A stretch of 64,000 nucleotides of DNA from Streptomyces varsoviensis. GTDB taxonomy: Bacteria; Actinomycetota; Actinomycetes; Streptomycetales; Streptomycetaceae. Below are positions 24,848 to 33,023 of the stretch, one piece after another (position 1 is the stretch's first letter; every line of letters starts with the position of its first letter). The notes under the pieces are model-generated. The model worked only from the letters and a program-made list of their open reading frames with translations. It had not been told where the DNA came from and searched no databases. The stretch lies in the NCBI RefSeq assembly GCF_000718635.1, contig NZ_JOBF01000005.1, forward strand, positions 186,001 through 250,000. Direction: 5' to 3'. The position numbers were made by a program, and so were the translations under genes.

Positions 24848-25777
24848 TCAGGCGGCGGGCCCGGCATGTTCGGCGGGTTCGCCAGGTCCGCCGTGCTCGG
24901 CGCACAGGCACCCGACGCCCTTCTCGATCCACTCCCGGCCCACCCATTCGGGGTGCCGCTCGATCATCAGGGCCGACACCTCGTCGGCGATGGTCCGCTC
25001 GTCGACGGCGGAGTCCCGGCGGCGCCACGTCTCGTCGCGCAGGAGGGAGAGGTAGTCGCGTACGTCGGCGAGGAGCTGGGGGCCGCCGATCTCGCCGTGG
25101 CCGGGTACGACGATGTCCGCGCCGCGGTCCGCCATCCGCTCCATGACGCCGAGCCAGCGCGTACCCGAGACATCGGTGTCGTGCGGCGGGAACCACGGGA
25201 AGATGGAGAACTGGGCGGCCTCCACGAGGTCCCCGGTGAACAGCGCGTCCACGTCCGGCACCCTGATGACCTGGTCGCCCCGCGTGTGCGCCCGCCCCGT
25301 GGCGCGGAGTTGGACCACCCGGCCGCCCAAGTCCAGGTCGTACGACTGGTCGTAGACGAGGTCGGGCCGTTTCGGCTCGACGCCCTCCAGCCGGCGCGCG
25401 ACCGCGTCGCTCATCCCCTTGAACATCTCCAGATAGCCGGGGCCGCGCTCCTCCAAGTCGGCGGCCTGGGCGCTGTTGGCGAGGTACGTCGCCTCTCCGG
25501 CGAAGACCTGCGCGCCGAAGGCGTGCTCCGGGTGGAAGTGCGTCGTGGTCAGGTAGAGCCGCCGCCCCTTGGCGTATTCGAGCGCGAACTTCAGCACCGT
25601 TTCCGCGTTCTCGATCCCGATGCCGGTCTCCACGACGAGTACGGCGTCCCGGCCGCCGATGACGCCGACGTTCGGTACGAGCGGGACGCCCCGGTCGGCT
25701 ATGACCACGAGGTCGCGGGCGGGCTCGCGGACGTCGGTGGTGTGCACGGCGGGGTCGGGGCCGCTGTGTTCGGGCAT
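24848..25777 (-). CDS. MBL-fold metallo-hydrolase
   Basis: A 309-residue metallo-beta-lactamase-fold enzyme. It has the zinc motif TTHFHPEHAFGA (His-x-His-x-x-His), ATGRAHTRGDQVI, FTGDLVEA with the bridging Asp, and VPGHGEIG with a late ligand. The substrate is unknown; the family includes glyoxalase II-like hydrolases and quinoprotein-relay-like proteins. Start MPEHSGPDPAV at 25777 is chosen because GAGGAGCAGCCC precedes it; a longer frame is only 9-bp repeats. It is divergent from a LysR gene. Confidence 0.87.
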   Translation of the reverse strand: MPEHSGPDPAVHTTDVREPARDLVVIADRGVPLVPNVGVIGGRDAVLVVETGIGIENAETVLKFALEYAKGRRLYLTTTHFHPEHAFGAQVFAGEATYLANSAQAADLEERGPGYLEMFKGMSDAVARRLEGVEPKRPDLVYDQSYDLDLGGRVVQLRATGRAHTRGDQVIRVPDVDALFTGDLVEAAQFSIFPWFPPHDTDVSGTRWLGVMERMADRGADIVVPGHGEIGGPQLLADVRDYLSLLRDETWRRRDSAVDERTIADEVSALMIERHPEWVGREWIEKGVGCLCAEHGGPGEPAEHAGPAA

Positions 25778-25787
25778 GGGCTGCTCC

Positions 25788-25850
25788 TCTGTCGCTGCTG
25801 TCACTGCTGTCACTGCTGTCACTGCTATCGCTGGTGTCGCTGGTGCTGTT
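25788..25850 (+). repeat. 9-bp tandem repeat between divergent genes
   Basis: CTGTCACTG-type 9-bp units repeat about six times, decaying to CTATCGCTG and GTGTCGCTG at the right, between the MBL hydrolase and the LysR gene. This is the space where their promoters and any LysR operator must lie. Confidence 0.8.
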
Positions 25851-25998
25851 TCCAGCGCTGCCGCTTGCACTGGCTCGTACGTCGCTGCTCGTACGTCGCT
25901 GCTCGCACGCGGCCGTCGCTCCAGTGGACTGCGACGGCCTCCGGAACGTCCAACACCGGTTCCTTCGTCCCCATACCGAACGGGTATCGTGGCCGCTC

Positions 25999-26877
25999 AT
26001 GGACCTGAGGTTGCTGCGCTACTTCGTCGCCGTCGCCGAGGAGCTCCACTTCGGCCGGGCCGCCGCGCGGCTCCATATGACCCAGCCGCCGCTGAGCCGG
26101 GCCGTACAGCAGTTGGAAACGGACCTCGGCTGCGCGCTGCTGCACCGTTCGCCCGCGGGGGTCGCGCTCACGCCCGCCGGGGCGACGCTGTACGAGGAGG
26201 CCCGCGCGCTGCTGGCACGGGCCGCGCGCGTACGCACCAAGGTGGCGGCCGCCGCCGGCACCCCCGCCCTCACCGTCGGCACCCTCGCCGACAGCGCCGA
26301 ACAGGTCGGCGCCGAGTTGGCCGCCGCCTTCCGCGAGCGCCACCCCCACGCCCGTATCCGCATCCGCGAGGCCGACCTGTCCGACCCGACCGCCGGGCTC
26401 CGCTCCGGCCTCGTGGACGTGGCCCTGACCAGGGCGCCCTTCGACGAGACGGGCCTCACCGTGCGCGTGCTGCGCTCCGACCCGATCGGCGCGGTCCTAC
26501 GGGCCGACGACCCGCTCGCCGGCCGCGCGGGCCTGCGCCTGGCGGAACTCGCGGACAGGCGGTGGTTCCGGCTGCCCGAGGACACCGACCCGGCCTGGCG
26601 GGCCTACTGGAGCGGCCCGCCGGCGACCGCCGGACGCTGCGACGGGCCGGTCGTACGCACCGTGCACGAGTGCATGCAGTCCGCCCTGTGGGACGGCACC
26701 GTCGGCCTGACCGCGCTGAACCACCCACTCCCCCCAGGTCTCACCACAGTCCCCCTCCTCGACAAGCCGCCCAGCGACCTCGTCCTGGCCTGGCGCCCCA
26801 ACGCCACCACCCCTCTCGTCCGTTCCTTCACCGGCCTCGCGGCAGACCTCTACCGCCCGACGCGGGCGGCGGGGTAG
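25999..26877 (+). CDS. LysR-family regulator
   Basis: A 292-residue LysR protein: HTH MDLRLLRYFVAVAEELHFGRAAARLHMTQPPLSRAVQQLETDLGCALLHR, then an effector domain with DVALTRAPFDETGL, DPLAGRAGLRLAELADRRWFRLPE and the hinge-region VHECMQSALWDGTVGLTALN. It is the BenM/CatR-like subtype. The ATG at 25999 gives a canonical N-terminus. It is divergent from the MBL hydrolase, which is its likely target. A perfect 18-bp duplication (GCGGGGAAACAGGGAA core, 26877-26917) follows the stop. Confidence 0.9.
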   Translation: MDLRLLRYFVAVAEELHFGRAAARLHMTQPPLSRAVQQLETDLGCALLHRSPAGVALTPAGATLYEEARALLARAARVRTKVAAAAGTPALTVGTLADSAEQVGAELAAAFRERHPHARIRIREADLSDPTAGLRSGLVDVALTRAPFDETGLTVRVLRSDPIGAVLRADDPLAGRAGLRLAELADRRWFRLPEDTDPAWRAYWSGPPATAGRCDGPVVRTVHECMQSALWDGTVGLTALNHPLPPGLTTVPLLDKPPSDLVLAWRPNATTPLVRSFTGLAADLYRPTRAAG

Positions 26878-26930
26878 CGGGGAAACAGGGAAGCGGGGAA
26901 ACAGGGAAGCGGGGAGATGAAAGCGACAAC

Positions 26931-27839
26931 TCAGCGCGCGTCGGCGTCAGCGAGGATCGCCGTGAGCCGGGCCCGGCATTCGGCGACGAAGGCGGGGAAC
27001 GTGCGCCAGTAGTAGGGGATTCCGCTGACGCCCACCGCGATCGCCCAGGCGCGGGCGCGCAGCCAGGTGGCGTCGTCGAGGCCCAAGGCGTCCCAGTAGG
27101 CGCGGCGGGCCTGCGGCGGGAGGTCCCAGAGGGGGGCGTGCTCGGCGTCGGGGAGGCCGATCGAGAGCCCGCCGAAGTCGATGACCGCGTGCAGCCTGCC
27201 GTCCCTGACCAGCAGGTTTGTCGGTTTGAGGTCGCCGTGCAGCCACACCTGCGGCCCGGCGGGCTCGGGCAGCGCGAGCGCGGCGCGCCACATCGCTCCG
27301 AGAGCGTCGACGTCGAGGTCGGAGCCCACGAGGGCCCGGCACTCGTCGAGGCACCTGCCGACCCACTCGTCACACGGCGCGAGGGCGCCCCCGCGGTACC
27401 AACCGAGGCCGTCCCCGCGCGTCGCCCCCATGAGGTCGACGCGGTGCAGCTCCCGCACTGCCTCCGCCAAGTCGGCCCCGAACCCGGCCCAGTCCCGTAC
27501 CGTCTCCGGGCCCGCCACCTCCCCGTCGATCCAGCGGTAGACCGACCACACCAGCGGAAAGACCTCGGTCAGCGTCCCCGCGTGGACAAGCTCGGGGATC
27601 GGCAGGGAGAGGCGGGGCGCGAGGCGGGGCAGCCACTCCTGTTCCTTGCGTATGGACTCCCCGCTCCCGGCGGTCCGCGGCAGCCGTACGAGCAGGTCGG
27701 CGCCCAGCCGGTACATGGTGTTGTCCGTACCCCCGCCCGCCGGCGACAACGGCAGCCCGGCCCACTCCGGGCACTGCGCCGCGAGCAGCGCCCGTACCAG
27801 CTCCTCGTCGGCCGGGATCTCGTCCTCGTGAAGCGTCAC
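26931..27839 (-). CDS. aminoglycoside phosphotransferase-family kinase
   Basis: A 302-residue protein with the APH/choline-kinase fold. It carries the GGTDNTMYRLGADLLVRLPR nucleotide loop with its Lys replaced by Arg, the Brenner motif VWLHGDLKPTNLLV (catalytic Asp) and the Mg-binding VIDFGGLSIG. Such proteins phosphorylate small molecules, and many are not resistance enzymes. The C-terminal half (WDLPPQARRAYWDALGLDDATWLRARAWAIAVGVSGIPYYW) is typical of this streptomycete subgroup. A three-copy repeat (GACCGGCGGGCTCAGAG type, 27900-27970) lies upstream, between it and the MarR gene. Confidence 0.88.
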   Translation of the reverse strand: MTLHEDEIPADEELVRALLAAQCPEWAGLPLSPAGGGTDNTMYRLGADLLVRLPRTAGSGESIRKEQEWLPRLAPRLSLPIPELVHAGTLTEVFPLVWSVYRWIDGEVAGPETVRDWAGFGADLAEAVRELHRVDLMGATRGDGLGWYRGGALAPCDEWVGRCLDECRALVGSDLDVDALGAMWRAALALPEPAGPQVWLHGDLKPTNLLVRDGRLHAVIDFGGLSIGLPDAEHAPLWDLPPQARRAYWDALGLDDATWLRARAWAIAVGVSGIPYYWRTFPAFVAECRARLTAILADADAR

Positions 27840-27967
27840 GCGGGCAGTCTCGGCGCCGGCGGGGCCGGAGAGCGAGCGATTTTCACCGGGCGGGGCGGGG
27901 GCGAGACCGGCAGGCTCAGAGAGACCGGCGGGCTCAGAGAAGCCGGGGTCCTCAGAGACCGGCGGGC

Positions 27968-28429
27968 TCAGAGCCGGTCGTAGATGGCCGTCAGTTGGCG
28001 CAGCACCTCCGCCGCCGAGTCGAGGGACCGCGTGTCGTAGTCGGCGAGGGCGGCGTCCAGGTCGCGTTGCAGGGCCGCCTGCCGTTCGTCGTGCCGCTCC
28101 TGTCCTTTGGCGGTGAGGGCGACGGCGACGGCCTTACGGCCCGGGGTCTGCTCGCGGGTGACGTAACCGGCGGAGACCAGGCCGTTGACCAGTTGGGTGG
28201 CGCCGGGGGGCGTGGTCTCCGTCGCGGCGGCCAGTTCGCGGATCGAGAGCGGGCCGTTCTCGGCGAGCGCCCGTAGAGCGCGCGCGTGGGTGAGGGAGAG
28301 CGCGCCGGGCGTACGGGTGGCGCGCCCCCGCAGCCGGGCGTCGGCGGCGCTGAGGCTGTAGGCGGCCCGGGCCAGCCGGTCCAGGGCGGGCTCCCGCCCG
28401 GGGTCGGGCTGCGGAGGTCGAGGCGGCAT
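27968..28429 (-). CDS. MarR-family repressor
   Basis: A 153-residue MarR protein: LSLTHARALRALAENGPLSIRELAAATETTPPGATQLVNGLVSAGYVTREQTPGRKAVAVALTAKGQERHDERQ, with HTH and wing plainly visible. The start is put at MPPRPPQPDP (28429), since the upstream frame is a repetitive SERSE-rich stretch. It is divergent from the alpha/beta hydrolase at 28637, with two perfect TAAGTACTTA palindromes in between, so it most likely represses that hydrolase and perhaps itself. The long 5' leader holds two copies of TCGGATCTCTCAGAT (28500-28514 and 28530-28544). Confidence 0.9.
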   Translation of the reverse strand: MPPRPPQPDPGREPALDRLARAAYSLSAADARLRGRATRTPGALSLTHARALRALAENGPLSIRELAAATETTPPGATQLVNGLVSAGYVTREQTPGRKAVAVALTAKGQERHDERQAALQRDLDAALADYDTRSLDSAAEVLRQLTAIYDRL

Positions 28430-28562
28430 AGGGCGTGTCTCCCGAATCTCTAGGTCCTTCTCGGGCCTTCTAGGCCCTCTCGATCCTTCCGGGTCTTTCT
28501 CGGATCTCTCAGATCCCGGAACTCGAATCTCGGATCTCTCAGATATCGAACAGCGACCGCGG

Positions 28563-28613
28563 TTGACAAACATCCTAAGGTAAGTACTTAATGAAGAGGA
28601 AGGTAAGTACTTA
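28563..28613 (+). promoter_or_regulatory. hydrolase promoter with paired MarR palindromes
   Basis: TTGACA at 28563-28568 and TACTTA at 28585-28590 (16-bp spacer) form a good sigma-70-type promoter. The perfect palindrome TAAGTACTTA occurs at 28581-28590, over the -10, and again at 28604-28613. The centres are 23 bp apart, about two helical turns. A GGTAAGTACTTAA context is shared by both copies. This is a convincing dual operator for the divergent MarR protein. Confidence 0.82.
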
Positions 28614-28636
28614 ACTTACGAAGAGGAGGACGCACC

Positions 28637-29902
28637 ATGACCACACGTTCCACCGGCCAGAGCTGGAGCCTCGACATCGCCCTCGCCCAGGGCGGCTTCG
28701 ACGCCCTGCACCCGGACGCCAAGGGCACCATGGAGCAGTTCGGCCACGACCACACCGACTTCGACAAGGTCTTCGCGCTCGTCAAGAGCGGCGCCATGCT
28801 GCCCAAGGCGTGGGCGACCATCGCCGGGCAGGCCGAGGAGCGCGCCGCCCACCACGAGAAGGAGGGGTTCGCGCAGACCGCCGCCGACCTCTACCTGCGC
28901 GCCGCGGTGATGTGGGGCCGGGCCCAGTACTCCGTCTTCGACGCGGCCGACCCCCGCAAGGCCGCCTACCGCGCGCGTACCGACCACTGCGTCGCCCGCC
29001 TCGGCGAGCTGCGCGACGGACGGGTGCGCCGCGTGGTGCTGGAGTTCGAGGGGAAGCACATCTACGCGCTGCTGCACCTCCCGGCGCAGCAGGTGCGCAA
29101 CGCTCCCGCGGTGATCCTCGGTCCGGGCATGGACATGATCAAGGAGGACTACATATACGCGGCCGAGCGCTACTACACGTCGCACGGTGTCGTGGCCCTC
29201 TCCATCGAAGGCCCCGGCCAGGGCGAGACCCGCGCGAACGGCCTCCCCGTCGACCTGACCAACTACGAGCGGGCCATCAGCCGCTACATCGACTACCTCA
29301 CCGAGCTGCCGGAGGTCGACGCCGAGCGCATCGGTATGTTCGGCATCAGCATGAGCGGCTACTGGGGCCTGCGCGCCGCCGCGTCGGACTCGCGCCTCGC
29401 GGCGCTGGCCACCTTCGAGGGCGTCACCGGCGACTTCGACACGATCTTCAACCGGGCGCAGCCGACCTTCAAGAACAACTACATGTTCATGTCCGACCAC
29501 AGCGACGAGGAGCGTTTCGACCGCGAGCTCGCCGCCCGGATGCCGCTGGGCGACCTCGTCACCCGCATCACGCAGCCGGTCTTCGTCGGTATCGGCGAGT
29601 TCGACGAACTGACGCAGTTGGAGCAGGCGTTGGCCACGTACGAGCGGATCACGGCGCCCAAGGAGATGCGCGTCTACGAGAACGAGTTCCACCCCCTGGG
29701 CGGGGTCGCCGCCGAGATCTTCCGCTTCGGCGCCGAGTGGGTCGAGCGCGCGCTCAACGGCGAGCTGCGGGAGCCCGGCCGCGACGTACGGCACTACGTG
29801 CGGCGCGACGGCACCACCGCGGACGGCACCGCCGACCCGGACTGGTGGCTCGGGGCCGCGCCGACCTCGCTCGACGAGGCCCGCCGCGCCCTCCGCGCGT
29901 AA
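28637..29902 (+). CDS. alpha/beta hydrolase, FrsA/DUF1100-like
   Basis: A 421-residue hydrolase. A helical N-terminal cap is followed by an alpha/beta core with the oxyanion-side ILGPGMDMIKED and the nucleophile elbow FGISMSGYWG (Ser about 238). A later Asp occurs in VGIGEFDELTQ and a His in ENEFHPLGG. The layout resembles the FrsA/2,6-dihydropseudooxynicotine-hydrolase type, which cleaves C-C or ester bonds in aromatic or polyketide-like substrates. GAGGAGG precedes the ATG. The divergent MarR gene and double palindrome suggest induction by the substrate or a related small molecule. Confidence 0.87.
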   Translation: MTTRSTGQSWSLDIALAQGGFDALHPDAKGTMEQFGHDHTDFDKVFALVKSGAMLPKAWATIAGQAEERAAHHEKEGFAQTAADLYLRAAVMWGRAQYSVFDAADPRKAAYRARTDHCVARLGELRDGRVRRVVLEFEGKHIYALLHLPAQQVRNAPAVILGPGMDMIKEDYIYAAERYYTSHGVVALSIEGPGQGETRANGLPVDLTNYERAISRYIDYLTELPEVDAERIGMFGISMSGYWGLRAAASDSRLAALATFEGVTGDFDTIFNRAQPTFKNNYMFMSDHSDEERFDRELAARMPLGDLVTRITQPVFVGIGEFDELTQLEQALATYERITAPKEMRVYENEFHPLGGVAAEIFRFGAEWVERALNGELREPGRDVRHYVRRDGTTADGTADPDWWLGAAPTSLDEARRALRA

Positions 29903-30011
29903 CGCCCCTGCGTTGCCGCGACGCCCCGCCCGGCCGCCCGGCCTCGCCAGGCCCCGCCAGGCCCCGTGCGGCCTCGCCCGGCCCCGCCCCGGTCCGTCCT
30001 TGACGGCATCG

Positions 30012-30046
30012 GCTAACCCTATTAGCTTTTAGCTAACGCCATTAGC
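30012..30046 (+). promoter_or_regulatory. paired 15-bp palindromic operators, GCTAA-N5-TTAGC
   Basis: GCTAACCCTATTAGC (30012-30026) and GCTAACGCCATTAGC (30032-30046) are two near-identical palindromes 20 bp apart. The half-sites between them also form TTAGCT-TTT-AGCTAA. They sit 22 nt before the hydrolase start codon. A TetR gene ends the same operon, so this is probably its autoregulatory operator. Confidence 0.8.
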
Positions 30047-30067
30047 TAGAGGGATCGGAGGGACGCC

Positions 30068-31195
30068 ATGCCCGAGCAGGGGACCGCGCCCGGCCACGAG
30101 CACCACACCACGCCCGCGAACGGGGGCGCGGCGGGGCAGAAGCCCGCGAACGGGAGCGCGGCCGGGCACGGGGTCATGGCCGAGGGCGGGGGCGCGGCCG
30201 GGCGAGCGACCGGGCCGGTGGACGGACCCGTAACCACCCTCGCGACCGGGCCGGTGGACGGACCCGTAACCACCCCCGCGACCGGCCCGGTAGACGGACC
30301 CGTAACCACCCCCGCGACCGGCCCCGCCACCGAACCCGCGACCGGCCCCGCCCCCGTAACCGGCCGCCTCGCCGTAGACGGCGGGACGATCGCGTACGAG
30401 GTGGCGGGGGCCGGCCCGCTGATCGTCCTCGCGCATGGCATGGGCGACAGCCGGGCGGCGTACCGGACGGTGCTCCCGCCGCTGGTGGCGGCGGGCTACC
30501 GGGTCGCCGCGGTCGACCTGCGGGGCTGCGGCGAGTCGAGCGCCGACTGGCCGGACTGGAGCCGTACCGCCGTCGCCGGCGACCTGCTGGCGGTCGTACG
30601 CCACCTCGGCGGCGGCCCGGCCGTACTCGTCGGCCACTCGCTGGCCGGCGGCGCGGCCACCATCGCCGCGGCCCGCGAACCCGAGCTGATCAGGGCGGTC
30701 GTCGAGCTGGCGCCGTTCACCCGCAAGCAGTCGACCGGCCTCGGCGACCTGCGGCTGAAGCGCTTCCGGCAGGGCATGCTGCGGCTGCTCGGCACGCTCG
30801 CCCTCGGCAGTACGCGGTACTGGCGCTCGTACCTGGACGTGGCCTACCCCGGCCCGAAGCCGGCCGACTGGACGGAGCGGCTGGCCCGCGTCGAGGCGCT
30901 GCTGCGCGAGCCGGGCCGGATGAAGGCGCTCCAGGGCATGGGCCGCAGCGCCCCGACCGACGCCGGCGCGCGCCTCGGCGACGTACGCTGCCCGGTCCTG
31001 GTGGTCATGGGCACGCTCGACCCCGACTGGGCCGACCCGCGCGCGGAGGGAACGGCGGTCGTCGAGGCCCTGCCGCCCGGCCTGGGCCGCCTTGAGATGA
31101 TCGAGGGCGCCGGGCACTACCCGCACGACCAGTTCCCCGACCAGGTGGTCTCTCTGATGCTCGCCTTCCTCCAGCCGGACGCCGCCCGTGCCTAG
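30068..31195 (+). CDS. alpha/beta hydrolase with tandem-repeat N-terminus
   Basis: The catalytic part (from about residue 98) is a classic alpha/beta hydrolase: VLAHGMGDSRAAYR oxyanion hole, DLRGCGESS, nucleophile elbow VGHSLAGG (Ser191), GTLDPDW and GAGHYPHDQFPDQV with the catalytic His. It is preceded by a roughly 97-residue low-complexity N-terminus holding three 12-residue repeats, ATGPVDGPVTTP (residues 47-82), from a 36-bp DNA repeat. GGAGGGA before the ATG at 30068 shows the extension is really translated. The gene overlaps the TetR gene by 8 nt, so the pair is an operon. Confidence 0.87.
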   Translation: MPEQGTAPGHEHHTTPANGGAAGQKPANGSAAGHGVMAEGGGAAGRATGPVDGPVTTLATGPVDGPVTTPATGPVDGPVTTPATGPATEPATGPAPVTGRLAVDGGTIAYEVAGAGPLIVLAHGMGDSRAAYRTVLPPLVAAGYRVAAVDLRGCGESSADWPDWSRTAVAGDLLAVVRHLGGGPAVLVGHSLAGGAATIAAAREPELIRAVVELAPFTRKQSTGLGDLRLKRFRQGMLRLLGTLALGSTRYWRSYLDVAYPGPKPADWTERLARVEALLREPGRMKALQGMGRSAPTDAGARLGDVRCPVLVVMGTLDPDWADPRAEGTAVVEALPPGLGRLEMIEGAGHYPHDQFPDQVVSLMLAFLQPDAARA

Positions 31196-31769
31196 GGCCG
31201 GCCTGAACCCGACGGCCGTGGTCGCGGCCGCCGCCGCCCTCGCCGACGAGGTGGGCGCCGCCAACCTGACCATGGGCCTGCTGGCCGAACGGCTCGGCGT
31301 GCGTACGCCCTCCCTCTACAAGCACGTGGGCGGCCAGGAAGACCTCAACCGGCGCGTCGCCGCCCTGGCGTTGAGCGAGGCCGGCGACGCCGTCGGCGGC
31401 GCCGTCCAGGGGTACGCGGGCCGCGACGCCCTGGCAGCCGCGGCCCGCGCGTTCCGCGGCTACGTCCTGGAACACCCCGGCCGGTACGCCGCCACCGTCG
31501 GCATGGAACCCACCGGCCCGGACGACCCGCTGGCCGCGGCGGCCCAACGCCTCCTCCACGCCTTCACCGCGGTCCTGCGCGGCTACGACATACCGGAGCC
31601 CGACGTCGACCACGCCCTGCGCGCCCTCCGCAGCCTCTGCCACGGCTTCGCCACCCTCCAGTCGGCGGGCGGCTTCCAGTGGAGCGCCGATGTCGACGAG
31701 AGCTTCGAGTGGCTGATCGCCTTCGCCGACCGGGGGTTGCGTTCGTACGCGCGACAGGGCCGGCGGTGA
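31188..31769 (+). CDS. TetR-family regulator (WHG/TetR_C_33 type)
   Basis: A 193-residue TetR protein: HTH LTMGLLAERLGVRTPSLYKHVGGQEDLNRRVA, and a C-terminal ligand domain ending GFATLQSAGGFQWSADVDESFEWLIAFADRGL, typical of the TetR_C_33 (WHG) group. The start (GTG 31188) lies inside the end of the hydrolase gene, giving translational coupling. The double GCTAA-N5-TTAGC palindrome at the operon head is its likely operator. The ligand is probably a substrate of the hydrolase, but this is inference. Confidence 0.9.
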   Translation: MPRAGLNPTAVVAAAAALADEVGAANLTMGLLAERLGVRTPSLYKHVGGQEDLNRRVAALALSEAGDAVGGAVQGYAGRDALAAAARAFRGYVLEHPGRYAATVGMEPTGPDDPLAAAAQRLLHAFTAVLRGYDIPEPDVDHALRALRSLCHGFATLQSAGGFQWSADVDESFEWLIAFADRGLRSYARQGRR

Positions 31770-31854
31770 ACGGAACAGGCGTCAAGGGCAGTTGACCATG
31801 AAGAAGCCGAACACCCCGTCTCCAAAGCGTGGTCGAGGGGTACCCGGTAGAACC

Positions 31855-32346
31855 TCAGCGGACGTTGACGGTCGCCACGCCGGAGGTCCGTTCGCGTACG
31901 GGGTGGCTGTCCTTCGGGGAGAGGAGCACGTACACGACGGCGCGGTACTGCGGGGAGCCGGCCCGCTCGGCCTTGACGCGCGCGGCGGCCTCGGCGGAGC
32001 CGTCGCCCCGGCCAGCCACGGAACCGCAGGTCACCTGGTGCCAGGCAGACGCGCCGGCGCGCCCTTCGAGGCATACGCGCACGTAGTCGGCGGCGTCGTC
32101 GTCGCCCTGGGCGGTGACCGTGAAGGTCTTGCCGACCTGCGCCGTGTGCGGCGCCTTGATGCTGACGTCGCCCTTGGCGAACGCCGGCCCTGCCGCCAGC
32201 GCCACCGCGGCCAGCCCCAGCGCCCCGATCACGGCAACGCGCCCGCCCCGCACTCGCGCTTCCCCGGTCTGCTCAGTCGTGGCCTTCTCGGTCCCGGCCT
32301 TCTCGATTCCGGTCTGCTCAGTCCCGGCCTTCTCAGTCCTGGTCAT
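31855..32346 (-). CDS. small secreted protein with repeat-encoded N-terminus
   Basis: A 163-residue protein. The first 28 residues are five copies of a five-residue repeat (TEKAG, TEQTG, IEKAG, TEKAT, TEQTG) from a 15-bp DNA repeat. A signal peptide follows (RVAVIGALGLAAVALAAGPAFA), then a secreted domain of about 110 residues with two Cys (VRVCLEG and QVTCGS), probably disulfide-linked, and an Ig-like beta pattern. GGGAGGCAGG precedes the ATG, so the odd N-terminus is translated ahead of the signal. No enzyme motif is seen and the function is unknown. Confidence 0.75.
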   Translation of the reverse strand: MTRTEKAGTEQTGIEKAGTEKATTEQTGEARVRGGRVAVIGALGLAAVALAAGPAFAKGDVSIKAPHTAQVGKTFTVTAQGDDDAADYVRVCLEGRAGASAWHQVTCGSVAGRGDGSAEAAARVKAERAGSPQYRAVVYVLLSPKDSHPVRERTSGVATVNVR

Positions 32347-32651
32347 GGACTTACCTGCCTCCCGTGAGCCTCCGCCGCTCGGCGAGGCCCACCCCGTTCG
32401 CGGAGACGCCCGCTGCGTCTCGCTGTTCACCGAGACGGGCCGCCCACCCCACCCGTTGCCTGCCGCAGAGGGCCTTTACGGAGCCATAGCCAACCCCGGT
32501 ACCGCGCCGACGAGGCCCGCGGAAGACGAGGAATTCCGCCCCTCGGGTCCGGTATGACCGATTCCACCCTGGTGCGCACGGTGCCCCTCGGTGATGCTGC
32601 CGACTGACCGAGAACCGACCCATACATGCCAAGAACTCGCAGGGGGGAACC
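32347..32651. other. divergent intergenic region
   Basis: This gene-free stretch separates two divergently transcribed genes for secreted proteins and must hold both promoters. A -10-like TATGAC occurs at 32553-32558, about 100 nt before the I36-like gene, without a convincing -35. No repeat or riboswitch was recognised. Confidence 0.5.
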
Positions 32652-33023
32652 ATGAAGAGAAGCATCCGCAGAGCCTCGGCCGTGGCGCTGGGAGCCGTGG
32701 CGGCGGCGGTACTGGCGGTCGGCCCCGCCCAGGCGACGCCCGCCTCCCCCTGGGCCAACTGTCCGGACGGGGCCGTCTGTCTGTACCCCGAGGGGCAGGA
32801 CCCCGCCAAGTCGCCCAGCCACAAGTTCTGGAGCTACGGCGCCCATAACCTGAGCGGCCAGTACAACTTCCACTGGATTCTCAACAACCAGTACGGCGGC
32901 GCTCGCGCGAAACTGTGCAGCGGCTACAACGGCACCGGCACCTGCCACCACGACATGGCCCCGCAATACGGCTGGTGGACCAATTTCACCCCGGTCAACT
33001 CGGTCGTCCTCTACCTGCCATAA
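32652..33023 (+). CDS. secreted peptidase-inhibitor I36-like protein
   Basis: A 123-residue secreted protein: signal peptide MKRSIRRASAVALGAVAAAV ending AQA, then a small domain with four Cys (NCPDGAVCLY; KLCSGYNGTGTCHH). The pattern WANCPDGAVCLYP...W.....NLS....F..ILNNQYGG matches the peptidase inhibitor family I36 (SMI, Streptomyces metalloproteinase inhibitor), a crystallin-like fold. AGGGGGGAACC precedes the ATG. Its 3' end overlaps that of the convergent DUF3291 gene by 13 nt. Confidence 0.88.
   Translation: MKRSIRRASAVALGAVAAAVLAVGPAQATPASPWANCPDGAVCLYPEGQDPAKSPSHKFWSYGAHNLSGQYNFHWILNNQYGGARAKLCSGYNGTGTCHHDMAPQYGWWTNFTPVNSVVLYLP

Noticed and set aside
26931..27839. Aminoglycoside resistance gene
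   Set aside because: The APH fold is clear, but sequence and context (MarR and LysR neighbours, no antibiotic cluster) give no support for a resistance role.
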